Shown here piece by piece: positions 1 through 6,786 of a stretch of DNA of 12,413 nucleotides (positions are counted from its first letter, which is position 1; each line of letters begins with the position of its first letter). The stretch is from Miltoncostaeales bacterium (GTDB lineage: Bacteria; Actinomycetota; Thermoleophilia; Miltoncostaeales; Miltoncostaeaceae). The notes beneath the pieces are model-generated. The model did not search any database, was not told the origin of the DNA, and saw nothing but the letters and a program-made list of their open reading frames with translations. Both the position numbers and the translations under genes were made by a program. Location: NCBI GenBank assembly GCA_030829765.1, contig JAUROO010000058.1:1-12413 (forward strand), read 5' to 3'.

Positions 1-173
1 AAGTTGTCAGGGCGCACAACGGTCGCGAACGGCCAGTCGGCCGGGGTTGCCGTCTGGCGGTCGGGGCCCACCACCCTCGGTGACACATCACCGCCCGCCG
101 TGGACCCCGAGGCAGCGCCCACCGCGCAGAGGGCGGCGACAGGTACGGAGAGGAGGGCAAGCAGGCGGCGCAC
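1..173 (-). CDS. Secreted trypsin-like serine protease, 5' part only (partial)
   Basis: Reading the minus strand from the GTG at 173 gives 57 residues before the window ends. They begin with two arginines and a hydrophobic stretch (about residues 4-21), a typical Sec signal peptide. A short linker and the segment PRVVGPDRQTATPADWPFAT (32-51) follow. This resembles the N-terminus of chymotrypsin-fold proteases, where an R-[IV]-V-G activation site is followed about a dozen residues later by a W-P-[FWY] motif. The catalytic His, Asp and Ser lie outside the window, so activity cannot be judged. The start is supported by a TACGTT element exactly 7 nt upstream, as at other genes here. The gene diverges from the DUF2237 gene. 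Family call is inference from the signal peptide plus the activation-like motif; another exported protein is possible. Confidence 0.55.
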   Translation of the reverse strand, partial: MRRLLALLSVPVAALCAVGAASGSTAGGDVSPRVVGPDRQTATPADWPFATVVRPDN

Positions 174-180
174 GACTGCG

Positions 181-186
181 AACGTA
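181..186 (-). promoter_or_regulatory. -10 element (TACGTT) of the protease gene, leaderless type
   Basis: The minus strand reads TACGTT, then 7 nt, then the GTG at 173. This places transcription start at or next to the start codon. No Shine-Dalgarno sequence is visible. No clear -35 box is seen. Confidence 0.5.
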
Positions 187-250
187 CCACCGGCCCCGCG
201 GCCCACGCGGCCGCAGGTTCGCCCGGCCCACCCCCGCCGCGGCGACCGCC

Positions 251-256
251 TAGCCT
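251..256 (+). promoter_or_regulatory. -10 element (TAGCCT) of the DUF2237 gene, leaderless type
   Basis: TAGCCT is followed by 7 nt and the GTG at 264, with no Shine-Dalgarno sequence. It faces the protease -10 element across a divergent intergenic region of about 90 nt. No recognisable -35 box. Confidence 0.5.
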
Positions 257-263
257 TCCGGCC

Positions 264-623
264 GTGTCGGTGAACGTCCTCGGAGCCCCTCTTGCCGAAT
301 GCGGCCGCGACCCCCTCACGGGGTTCACCCGCAACGGATGCTGCGACTCCACGGCCGACGACCCCGGCGTGCACGTGGTGTGCGCCGTGATGACCGCGGA
401 GTTCCTGGCATTCACGGCCGACCGCGGGAACGATCTGTCCTCCCCCACGCCGTGGTTCCCGGGCCTGCGCCCGGGCGACCGGTGGTGCCTGTGCGCATCC
501 CGGTGGGCGGAGGCGCTCGCGGCGGGCACCGCACCGCCGGTCATCCTCGAGGCCACCCACGCGCGGGCCCTCGACTGGGTGTCACTGGACGACCTGCGCA
601 ACCACGAATGGAGACCTGCATGA
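264..623 (+). CDS. DUF2237 family protein
   Basis: The 119-residue product matches the DUF2237 family along its full length, from the opening NVLGAPL through TGFTRNGCC, GNDLSSPTP, FPGLRPGDRWCLCASRW and LEATH. The family is small (about 120 residues), widespread in bacteria and of unknown function. The pattern of Cys residues (13, 26, 27, 40, 75, 77) and His99 could bind a metal, but this is inference. No signal peptide or membrane segment is present, so it is probably cytoplasmic. The GTG at 264 was chosen because it begins immediately before the conserved NVLG motif and lies 7 nt after a TAGCCT -10 element. Its stop overlaps the next start (ATGA), so it is probably co-translated with the methyltransferase. 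Confidence 0.85.
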   Translation: MSVNVLGAPLAECGRDPLTGFTRNGCCDSTADDPGVHVVCAVMTAEFLAFTADRGNDLSSPTPWFPGLRPGDRWCLCASRWAEALAAGTAPPVILEATHARALDWVSLDDLRNHEWRPA

Positions 624-1420
624 GCGAATCCCGTGACATGGTGGCCGACGGCTTCACCGAGACCGCGTCCGACTACGAGGACGCCGTGCGGTTCAACATC
701 GAGGGCGGCCAGCGGCTGGTGATGTCCATTCCCGCGGGGCACTACGAGGCCGTGCTGGACGTGGGCTGCGGCACCGGCTGGACCACGCAGGCCGTGATCG
801 ATCGGTTCCACCCGGCGCGCATCACGGGGGTGGACCCCTCCGAGGGGATGCTGGAGCAGTTCCAGCAGAAACTGGGGGGCATCGAGGGCGTGGAGATCTC
901 CCTGGCCCAGGGCGACGTGGAGAACATGCCGGTGGCGGACGAGGCCTTTGACCTTGTGATCTGCGCCATGGCGTACCACTGGTTCCCGCGCAAGTGGGAC
1001 GCCGCGAAGGCCATGGCGCGGGCGCTGAAGCCCGGCGGCGTAATGGCCATCCTGTGTTCGGGGCGCGGCGGCGAGCAGGCCTATCGCGACATCCTCGCCA
1101 ACATGGAGCCACCCAACTACGTGTGGCTGGGGGCGTTCGACGCCGTGCAGCGGGACATCCCCGAGATGGAGGACTACCTGGTGCAGGCGGGCCTGGATGT
1201 CGAGGACATCTGGATGGAGCGGCGCGTGCGCCACACCACCGTGGAGGCCTACACCCAGCGCATGCGCGTGGTGGCCAGCCATCTGATCGGCGACATGCCC
1301 GAGGATGAGGCCGAGGCATACCTGGCCGAGGTGGAGCGCCGCATGCGCGAGGTCTCGGGCCCGCGCGGCTGGACCTACGACTTCACCAAGCTCTACGCAA
1401 TCGCGCGCAAGCCCGGCTAG
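620..1420 (+). CDS. Class I SAM-dependent methyltransferase
   Basis: The 266-residue protein has the Rossmann-fold motifs of the Methyltransf_11/25 group. Motif I is LDVGCGTG (46-53), the acidic end of strand 2 is VDPS (71-74), a GD pair before the next strand is at 98-99, FDLVICAMAYHWF is at 110-122, and LKPGG is at 136-140. These bind S-adenosylmethionine; the substrate is not evident. The first 45 residues and the C-terminal 120 residues (a helical region rich in Met, Glu and Arg) probably form the substrate-binding parts. The ATG at 620 is inside the stop of the DUF2237 gene (ATGA), indicating translational coupling. An open frame extends upstream to 299 but overlaps the DUF2237 gene and carries no conserved sequence. 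The gene ends 7 nt before the convergent SGNH hydrolase stop. Confidence 0.88.
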   Translation: MSESRDMVADGFTETASDYEDAVRFNIEGGQRLVMSIPAGHYEAVLDVGCGTGWTTQAVIDRFHPARITGVDPSEGMLEQFQQKLGGIEGVEISLAQGDVENMPVADEAFDLVICAMAYHWFPRKWDAAKAMARALKPGGVMAILCSGRGGEQAYRDILANMEPPNYVWLGAFDAVQRDIPEMEDYLVQAGLDVEDIWMERRVRHTTVEAYTQRMRVVASHLIGDMPEDEAEAYLAEVERRMREVSGPRGWTYDFTKLYAIARKPG

Positions 1421-1427
1421 GCACCGC

Positions 1428-2276
1428 TCAGCCCGTCAGGAACCCGCTGGCCAGATTGGCCACGATCCGCGCCCCCGCGGTGTCGAGGTGCACGCCGTCG
1501 GGCGACAGCAGGTACCCGGCGCGCTTGGCGATGTCGTCGTATGAGCGCCCCAGCGTGAAGTGCTCCACCAGCGACTCCAGGCCCGGGCGCCATGAGCCCG
1601 TGTAGGCGGGCCCCTGCTCGCGCCCGGTGGCCACGATCACCTCGGCCATGCGCTCATGCACGGGCAGGTACGTCACCCCGGCCCCATCCGCGACATCGCG
1701 GATGACGGCGTTGAACTCGCGGACGGCGTCGTTGGCCGGGGAGTCCAGGTCCTGCCCCAGCGGGGGCAGTGAGCACACCGCCACCTGGGTGCCGGCATCG
1801 CGCAGGGACTCGACGGCCTGCCTGAGGCATTCGCCGAACCACGCGGGCGACGGATCCTGCGGCAGCCCCTTGCCGCGCCGCGTCATCTCGCGCGCCTGCT
1901 CGGACAGGGTGGCCTGCACGTCGTTGGTGCCCACGAGGATGATGGCGTAGGCCGGGTCGCAGGCCAGCACGCGGGGCAGGTCCTGCAGCATCTCCCATGC
2001 CACGCGGCCATTGACCCCGCCATTTGCGAAGGCCAGGTCGAGGTGCTGGCGACGCAGCATGCGCACGAAGTCCACGCTTGCGCGCCCCCGCACGATGCTG
2101 GCCCCGAGCACCGCGACCACCGGACGCGACGCGCGCTCGTCCTCCGGCAGCGCGAGGAATGAGTCGACGTCACCCGCCGCCCTGCCCTGCACGTCGCGCA
2201 CGGTCTTGGTCAGCACCGCGGCGCCCACCAGGCCCACGGCCGTTGCGCCCAGCGCCAGGGAGCGTGCGATCCGCAT
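1428..2276 (-). CDS. SGNH/GDSL-type hydrolase with N-terminal membrane anchor or signal
   Basis: The 282-residue protein starts with a positively charged end and a hydrophobic segment (about 5-22), so it is either exported or membrane-anchored. The remainder has the SGNH blocks: the nucleophile Ser60 in VLGASIVRG (57-65), an N-G-G-x-N-G segment (85-90) in the position of block II, Asn118 in VGTND (115-119), and the Asp260/His263 pair in SPDGVHL (258-264). These enzymes hydrolyse esters of lipids or carbohydrates; the substrate is not predictable. Block I is GAS rather than the classical GDS, which is common in SGNH proteins. The start is set by TAGCGT 6 nt upstream of the ATG. It is transcribed alone, converging on the methyltransferase gene. 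Confidence 0.85.
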   Translation of the reverse strand: MRIARSLALGATAVGLVGAAVLTKTVRDVQGRAAGDVDSFLALPEDERASRPVVAVLGASIVRGRASVDFVRMLRRQHLDLAFANGGVNGRVAWEMLQDLPRVLACDPAYAIILVGTNDVQATLSEQAREMTRRGKGLPQDPSPAWFGECLRQAVESLRDAGTQVAVCSLPPLGQDLDSPANDAVREFNAVIRDVADGAGVTYLPVHERMAEVIVATGREQGPAYTGSWRPGLESLVEHFTLGRSYDDIAKRAGYLLSPDGVHLDTAGARIVANLASGFLTG

Positions 2277-2282
2277 GCCCGC

Positions 2283-2288
2283 ACGCTA
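2283..2288 (-). promoter_or_regulatory. -10 element (TAGCGT) of the SGNH hydrolase gene, leaderless type
   Basis: On the minus strand TAGCGT is followed by 6 nt and the ATG at 2276. No Shine-Dalgarno sequence precedes the ATG. Any -35 box is weak. Confidence 0.5.
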
Positions 2289-2347
2289 GCGGCCATGCGT
2301 GGATGGAACAGTGCCGGGGTGCCCCGGCCACGCGCCGCCGCCGACGC

Positions 2348-2353
2348 TACCCT
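2348..2353 (+). promoter_or_regulatory. -10 element (TACCCT) of the 40-residue membrane protein gene, leaderless type
   Basis: TACCCT is followed by 6 nt and the ATG at 2360. There is no Shine-Dalgarno sequence. It forms a divergent pair with the SGNH hydrolase promoter, the two -10 elements lying about 60 nt apart. Confidence 0.5.
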
Positions 2354-2359
2354 CGTGAC

Positions 2360-2482
2360 ATGAGCGAGGACGACGGGGACCGCGAGCCAGGGCGCCGGAT
2401 GCCCGGCCTCATATTCTGGGTATGGGCGCTGGTGTTCGCGGTGTTCATCGCCATGACGGTGTACATCACGGTGGCCGGGTGA
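2360..2482 (+). CDS. Small single-pass membrane protein (40 aa), unknown function
   Basis: The product has a charged, acidic then basic N-terminus (residues 2-13) and one hydrophobic segment that fills the rest (LIFWVWALVFAVFIAMTVYI, 17-36). It ends only four residues later. It would sit in the membrane as a single helix. No family was recognised. Evidence that it is real: a TACCCT -10 element 6 nt before the ATG, G/C-rich third positions, and a 4-nt GTGA overlap with the next gene, which is also exported. The two probably act together at the cell envelope, but their role is unknown. Confidence 0.6.
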   Translation: MSEDDGDREPGRRMPGLIFWVWALVFAVFIAMTVYITVAG

Positions 2483-2781
2483 CCGCGCGCCGCGCACTGG
2501 TGGTGGCGGTTGCCGCGGCAGCCATGGCCCTCCCGGTCGCGGGGGCCACCGGTCTGGGCCCGTCCGCGCCACGCCCGCCGGCCGACCCCGGACAGTTCCG
2601 TCTGCTCGCACCCGCCGACCGCTCGGCATCCCTATGGGGCAACAGGTGGCTGGGATTCGCCGATGCCTTCAGCAGTTGGCTGGAAGAGGCATTCCGCCCG
2701 CACCCCGAGAAACTCACGGCGCCCGCGCAGTCCGCGCGCCTGGAGCGCCGCTGGACCTCCGGCCCGGGGGCCGACCGCTAG
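2479..2781 (+). CDS. Exported hypothetical protein (100 aa)
   Basis: The GTG at 2479 overlaps the stop of the 40-residue membrane protein. The product starts with Arg residues and an Ala/Val-rich hydrophobic stretch (about 6-20), with a likely signal peptidase site near AGA (21-23). The mature part is about 77 residues. It has a Pro-rich beginning and an aromatic segment SLWGNRWLGFADAFSSWLEE (49-68), possibly an amphipathic helix. No Cys is present and no family was recognised. A longer frame from 2422 would run inside the preceding gene and lacks a signal peptide at its start, so it was not used. The TAG stop shares a CTAG with the stop of the convergent gene on the minus strand. Confidence 0.6.
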   Translation: MTARRALVVAVAAAAMALPVAGATGLGPSAPRPPADPGQFRLLAPADRSASLWGNRWLGFADAFSSWLEEAFRPHPEKLTAPAQSARLERRWTSGPGADR

Positions 2782-3218
2782 GAGTCCGGACCTGCGCGGC
2801 CCGGCAGGTCGCGCAGCCCGCGCATCGTGTCGCGGGCGGTTCGCGTGAGTTCCAGGGCCTCGTCGTGCGACGCGGCGACCTCATCCGGTGACATCCCCCG
2901 CGCGAGCATGGCCTCGACGGCGAGCACCATGGGCAGCACCGCGTCGGCGTAGCCGCCGATGGCATCGGCAAGAGGAGTGGTGCCATCGGTGGCACGCACG
3001 TTCGTGCGGAGGCCCCACGGAAGGGGGTCGTCCTGCCCACGCACGGCGGGCTGAACCAGGGCCCCGCCGTGTTCGTCCAGGGTCCACACCACGAGCATCA
3101 CCGGGCGCAGCGCGCCATCATCGTCGCCCAACGGCATCAGGCCGAAGCCGATGCACTCGGGCGCCTCGGTGACGGGCTGCCAACCCAAGGGGCCGGCGGC
3201 ACCGCCGGTCGTGCCCAC
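2778..3218 (-). CDS. Hypothetical protein (146 aa) downstream of MoxR/VWA pair
   Basis: The product is soluble with no signal peptide or membrane helix. The first half appears beta-rich (residues 13-75, containing IGFGLMPLG and LRPVMLVVWTLDEHGGALV). The second half looks helical (82-137, including AVEAMLARGMSPDEVAASHD). No family was recognised. The GTG at 3218 follows a run of six Gs 3 nt upstream that may serve as ribosome binding site, and it lies just 8 nt after the stop of the VWA gene. The open frame extends upstream to 3410, but that part overlaps the VWA gene and was discarded. Position as last gene of the operon suggests a partner or substrate of the MoxR/VWA machinery (inference). 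The stop codon overlaps that of the convergent exported protein in a CTAG. Confidence 0.62.
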   Translation of the reverse strand: MGTTGGAAGPLGWQPVTEAPECIGFGLMPLGDDDGALRPVMLVVWTLDEHGGALVQPAVRGQDDPLPWGLRTNVRATDGTTPLADAIGGYADAVLPMVLAVEAMLARGMSPDEVAASHDEALELTRTARDTMRGLRDLPGRAGPDS

Positions 3219-3226
3219 CGGCCCCC

Positions 3227-4438
3227 CTACCGCCGCGCCATGAGCCAGCCCACGGCCCGGTCCAGGCCGTCCACCGACAACTCGAACATGGGCATGATCT
3301 GCCGCACGATCCCGAGCGTGTACGCCCCGTGAATGGTCTCCCACCACCGCTGCGGATGCGGATTGAGCCATGCGGCACGCTCGAAGTGCTGCTCCAGGCG
3401 CTCCAGCCACTGCGCCCCGGGCTCCTCGTTCATGTACTGGTAGTCGATGGCCCCGCCCGGCACCAGCAACTCGGTGGGCGCCATGCAGGCATCGCCCACC
3501 ATCACCAGCTTGTAATCGGGATCGAGCTGCGCCAGCAGGTGGAGGGTGGACTCCGAACGCCTCGGGTGCAGGTCAGGCCCCGAATACACGCGGTCGTACA
3601 CGCAATTGTGGAAGAACCTCACCTGGAGATCGCGGAAGTGGCTGGCCTGGTGCATGGCGGTGAACAGGCGGTCGAGCAGCATGATGTGCTCGTCCATCGA
3701 CCCGCCGATGTCCAGCATGAGCAGCACCCGCACGGTGTTGCGCCGGGGGCGGCGGAACGACAGCCGCAACTGACCGGCGTGGTCGGCGGTCTCGCGGATG
3801 GTGCCCTCCACGTCCAGTTCGGTGGCGGGGCCGCCCAGCCGCGTGGAGAGGCTGCGGAGCTTGCGCAGCGCCACGCCGAAGTCGCGCGCGCCGATCTCGT
3901 GGTCGGTCCGCAGCTCGCGCCAGCGGCGCTCACCGGCGGTCTGCACGGCGCTCCTCCACCGGCCCTCGCCCCCGATGCGGATGCCGCCGGGGTGGTAGCC
4001 CGAATGCCCGAATGGTGATGTCCCGCCGGTGCCGATGTGCTCGGAGCCGCCGTGGTGCTCCTCCTCCTGGCTCTCCAGCTTCTCCTTCAGCTTCTCGAGC
4101 AGTTCATCGAAGTCCGTCTGCTCGCGCATGGCATCCAGCCGCGCGCGCTGGTCCTCCGAGATGTGCAGGAACCGCGGGTTCTCGTGCAGCCATTTCCACA
4201 CGCGGTCATCCACGGCGTCATCCGCCGGCTCGATGCCGCTGAAGTAGCGCGCGAACGCGACGTCGAAGCCGTCGTAGTGCGATTCGTCCTTCACCAGCAC
4301 CGCCCGCGACATCAGGTAGAAGCCCGACAGCGTGCTGTCGTGCAGGTCGCGCTCCAGGGCATCGTGCAGCATGAGCCACTCGTCCAGCGCGACCGGCACC
4401 CCCTCGTCGCGCAGCGCGGTGAAGAGGCCCGCGAACAC
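3227..4438 (-). CDS. CoxE-like VWA domain protein, partner of MoxR ATPase
   Basis: The 403-residue protein follows the known CoxE-like VWA family from end to end. It has an N-terminal helical part with GVPVALDEW and a VLVKDESHYDGFDVAFARYF segment (48-66). A charged, probably coiled-coil stretch follows (107-128), then a Gly/His-rich linker (129-160), then the VWA domain (about 236-400). The metal-site segment is DIGGSMDEH (243-251), with Gly245 where the standard DxSxS motif has Ser. I recall D-V-G-G-S as usual in this subfamily, so the site is probably intact. Further conserved pieces are FFHNCVYDRVY (275-285) and VGDACMAP (314-321). Members work with a MoxR ATPase, apparently as adaptors in maturation of target proteins. 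The GTG start lies 8 nt after the MoxR stop. Confidence 0.88.
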   Translation of the reverse strand: MFAGLFTALRDEGVPVALDEWLMLHDALERDLHDSTLSGFYLMSRAVLVKDESHYDGFDVAFARYFSGIEPADDAVDDRVWKWLHENPRFLHISEDQRARLDAMREQTDFDELLEKLKEKLESQEEEHHGGSEHIGTGGTSPFGHSGYHPGGIRIGGEGRWRSAVQTAGERRWRELRTDHEIGARDFGVALRKLRSLSTRLGGPATELDVEGTIRETADHAGQLRLSFRRPRRNTVRVLLMLDIGGSMDEHIMLLDRLFTAMHQASHFRDLQVRFFHNCVYDRVYSGPDLHPRRSESTLHLLAQLDPDYKLVMVGDACMAPTELLVPGGAIDYQYMNEEPGAQWLERLEQHFERAAWLNPHPQRWWETIHGAYTLGIVRQIMPMFELSVDGLDRAVGWLMARR

Positions 4439-4446
4439 CGTCCGGC

Positions 4447-5298
4447 CTAGCGCTCCCGCTGCATGGCCGCGCGACGCGCGCGCACCGCCATGTGCCGGCG
4501 GGCGATGTCCAGATCCGCCTGCTTCTTCAGCACCACGCCCATGAACGGCAGCTCATCCACGATCTTGCCGGGGTCCACCCCGCCCACCGCCAGCGCCTGC
4601 ACCCAGTCCACCAGCTCCGAGGTGCTGGGGCGCTTCTGCAGCCCGTCGAGCTCGCGCAGCAGGTAGAAGCCCTCCATGGCCGCCTCCAGCAGGCGCTCCT
4701 CAACACCGGGGTGGTGCACCCGCACGATCTGCTCCATCTGTCCCGGGTCAGGGAACGCGATGTAGTGGAACACGCACCGGCGCAGGAAGGCATCGGGCAG
4801 TTCCTTCTCGGCGTTGGAGGTGATGATGACCACCGGGCGATGGTTCGCGGCGACGGTCTCGCCGGTCTCGGGGATGTGGAAGCTCATGCGGTCGAGCTCC
4901 CACAGCAGGTCGTTGGGGAACTCAAGATCCGCCTTGTCGACCTCGTCGATCACCAGCACCACCCGCTCACCTGCCGCGAACGACTCCCCCAATTGCCCCA
5001 GGCGGATGTACTTGGCCACGTCCGCCGGGTCGCCCTCGCCGAACTGGCTGTCGTACAGCCGCTGCACGGTGTCGTACACGTACAGGCCGTCCTGGGCGCG
5101 CGTGGTGCTCTTCACCGGCCAGGTGATGAGGCGCATGCCCAGTGCCTCGGCCACCGCCTCGGCCAGCAGCGTCTTGCCGGTGCCGGGCTCGCCGCGCACC
5201 AGCAGGGGGCGCTCCAGCGACACGGCCACGTTCACTGCGGCCTGCAGGTCGGCCGATGCGATGTAGTCGGAGGTTCCGCGGAAGGATGGCGTGCTCAC
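4447..5298 (-). CDS. MoxR-family AAA+ ATPase
   Basis: The 283-residue protein carries a Walker A GEPGTGKT (36-43), Walker B VVLVIDEVD (113-121), sensor 1 IITSN (158-162), arginine residues in FLRRC (171-175) and the STSELVDW segment (225-232). It resembles the short MoxR subfamily that accompanies CoxE-like VWA proteins. MoxR ATPases use ATP hydrolysis to remodel or activate partner complexes in the cytoplasm; the target here is unknown. Two starts are possible. The GTG at 5298 has TAGCCT 7 nt upstream and begins near the conserved FRGTSDYI. The ATG at 5346 overlaps the CopC-CopD stop (TGATG) and would add 16 residues without family resemblance. The GTG was preferred. The VWA gene follows after 8 nt. 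Confidence 0.9.
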   Translation of the reverse strand: MSTPSFRGTSDYIASADLQAAVNVAVSLERPLLVRGEPGTGKTLLAEAVAEALGMRLITWPVKSTTRAQDGLYVYDTVQRLYDSQFGEGDPADVAKYIRLGQLGESFAAGERVVLVIDEVDKADLEFPNDLLWELDRMSFHIPETGETVAANHRPVVIITSNAEKELPDAFLRRCVFHYIAFPDPGQMEQIVRVHHPGVEERLLEAAMEGFYLLRELDGLQKRPSTSELVDWVQALAVGGVDPGKIVDELPFMGVVLKKQADLDIARRHMAVRARRAAMQRER

Positions 5299-5305
5299 GC
5301 GGTGC

Positions 5306-5311
5306 AGGCTA
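5306..5311 (-). promoter_or_regulatory. -10 element (TAGCCT) before the MoxR gene, internal leaderless-type promoter
   Basis: On the minus strand TAGCCT is followed by 7 nt and the GTG at 5298, the same hexamer and spacing as at the DUF2237 gene. It lies about 35 nt after the CopC-CopD stop, so MoxR, VWA and the last gene could be transcribed separately from the copper gene. Confidence 0.45.
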
Positions 5312-5345
5312 GCGGTGCCGGGCGCAGGGCCGCGGGCGTGCCGCA

Positions 5346-6743
5346 TCAGGGCGAGAAGCCCACCAGTACCGCCGTGAGGATCACCACCACCGTGAGCAAC
5401 GCCACCTCGGCCACGGCCGTGGTGCGCAGGTGGGCGAGGTCGCCGGGGTCGCGGGCGGCGCGCAGCCGCGGCACCAGCACCAGGTGATTCCAGGCACCGA
5501 GCATGGCCACCACGGCCACGACGGCCACCTTGGCGATGAGCAGCACGCCCCATGTGGTGGTCCAGAGCGCCGATGCGCTGGGCAGCACCAGCACGGCCAT
5601 CAGCACTCCCGTGATGCCGGCGAGGACGAACGCCACGCTCGCAAGCGTGGAGAAACCGATGGCGGTGACGGCGCAGTCGTCGGCATCACGACGGCGATCG
5701 AGGGCCATCCGGGCCAGCAGCACGAGCCCCCCGGCCCACGCGGCCGCGGCGACCACGTGCACGATGTCCGAGGGCCACATGAGCCACGCCGGCCCCACGG
5801 CCTCGGAGTGCCCCGCCAGCAGTGCGGCCACCACGGCCAATGCCGCGCCCACGGCGCCGGGCACTGACCGGCGCAGCGAGCCGCGCACGCGCCCGGGCCG
5901 CGCGGGGTCGGGCCTGCGGGCGATTCGTGTTCCGAATGCGATCAGCCCGCCCCCGGCGAGGGCCAGCAGCACGCCCGCACCCGCCGCGCCCGACAGGGCG
6001 TCGCGCAGTGCGCCCCCGAGGTCGTCGGACCCGGCCCCAAGCAGCCATGCCCGGCCGGCGTAGCCCGCCAGGGCGCCCGCCATCAGCACCACGCCACCGG
6101 TGCGCACCGCGCCGAACTGCCACGACAGCACGGCGGGCGCGGCGCTGGTGGCGAACGCGATGAACAGCAGCGCGCCGAGGGCAAGCAGCGTGCCGGCGTA
6201 CATCAGCACCCGCGCCCCGCTGCGAAGCGCGCGGGGGCCGTCCGTGGACGGTGCCGCGAGGGCCTGGTCCAACAGGTCCCCGTCATCGGTGGATGCCGGC
6301 GCGGCGGGCGTGGGTGCGGCATCGGCACCCGCGGTGGAGCGCACCTCAAAGGTGAACGAACCCGCCTTCGGATGCGCATCAGGCGCCGCGATGCGCCACG
6401 CCACCCCGTACCGGCCGGGACCAAGTGGCGATGCCGGGGTGACGGTGAACGACGTGCCCGTGGACGCCGGTGTCACCTCCGCGGCGATGGGCGTGCCGCC
6501 GGAATCGAGCAGCCGGATTCCCGGCGCCACCAGGCGCCCCTCCTTCGTGAACGTGAGGGTGACGCGCTCGACAGGGGCATCCACCGCCGAGCCCGCGGTG
6601 GGTGACGAGGACACGAAGTCCAGATGGGCCGATGCCGCGGCGGGAAGGCAGGCCAGGATCGCGATGAGGGCGACGAGCATGCCCATGACCCGGCCCGGCA
6701 CGGCACCCTGAGCGCGGCGGGATGTCGGGCGATGGACGGGCAT
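5346..6743 (-). CDS. CopC-CopD fusion, copper binding and transport protein
   Basis: The 465-residue protein has a long signal peptide with Arg residues at 5, 9, 10 and 18 and a hydrophobic core (about 20-38), probably cut after ASA (37-39). The mature protein begins with His. Counted from it, Asp83 and His85 (D122 and H124 of the precursor, in PDAHPKAGSFTF) fall exactly at the Cu(II)-binding positions known for CopC (His1, Asp83, His85). A Pro/Ala linker (about 137-170) leads to the CopD part with about eight helices (178-463), including SDIVHVVAAAAWAGG (325-339). Such YcnJ-like fusions handle copper uptake at the membrane. Start is uncertain: ATG 6743 gives a charged signal-peptide n-region; 6779 and 6686 are alternatives, the last lacking that charge. 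The stop touches MoxR's alternative start (TGATG). Confidence 0.88.
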   Translation of the reverse strand: MPVHRPTSRRAQGAVPGRVMGMLVALIAILACLPAAASAHLDFVSSSPTAGSAVDAPVERVTLTFTKEGRLVAPGIRLLDSGGTPIAAEVTPASTGTSFTVTPASPLGPGRYGVAWRIAAPDAHPKAGSFTFEVRSTAGADAAPTPAAPASTDDGDLLDQALAAPSTDGPRALRSGARVLMYAGTLLALGALLFIAFATSAAPAVLSWQFGAVRTGGVVLMAGALAGYAGRAWLLGAGSDDLGGALRDALSGAAGAGVLLALAGGGLIAFGTRIARRPDPARPGRVRGSLRRSVPGAVGAALAVVAALLAGHSEAVGPAWLMWPSDIVHVVAAAAWAGGLVLLARMALDRRRDADDCAVTAIGFSTLASVAFVLAGITGVLMAVLVLPSASALWTTTWGVLLIAKVAVVAVVAMLGAWNHLVLVPRLRAARDPGDLAHLRTTAVAEVALLTVVVILTAVLVGFSP

Positions 6744-6786
6744 GCGCACACGACATGATTGCACGCCTGCTGGGGTCATTCCTGCC

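Noticed and set aside
299..619. 107-codon N-terminal extension of the methyltransferase
   Set aside because: It overlaps the whole conserved DUF2237 gene in another frame and is Arg/Pro-rich without motif; the ATG at 620 with ATGA overlap is the natural start.
3329..4018. Open frame of 229 codons on plus, antisense to the VWA gene
   Set aside because: Same explanation: low-complexity composition, no motif, opposite a complete conserved gene.
2778..5298. Carbon monoxide dehydrogenase maturation genes coxD/coxE
   Set aside because: The MoxR and VWA proteins resemble the widespread stand-alone pair, and no coxM, coxS, coxL or molybdenum cofactor gene is present.
4492..5487. Open frame of 331 codons on plus, antisense to MoxR
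   Set aside because: It lies opposite a gene with intact AAA+ motifs, is rich in His, Gln and Arg with no recognisable domain, and arises from G/C-rich third positions of the real gene.
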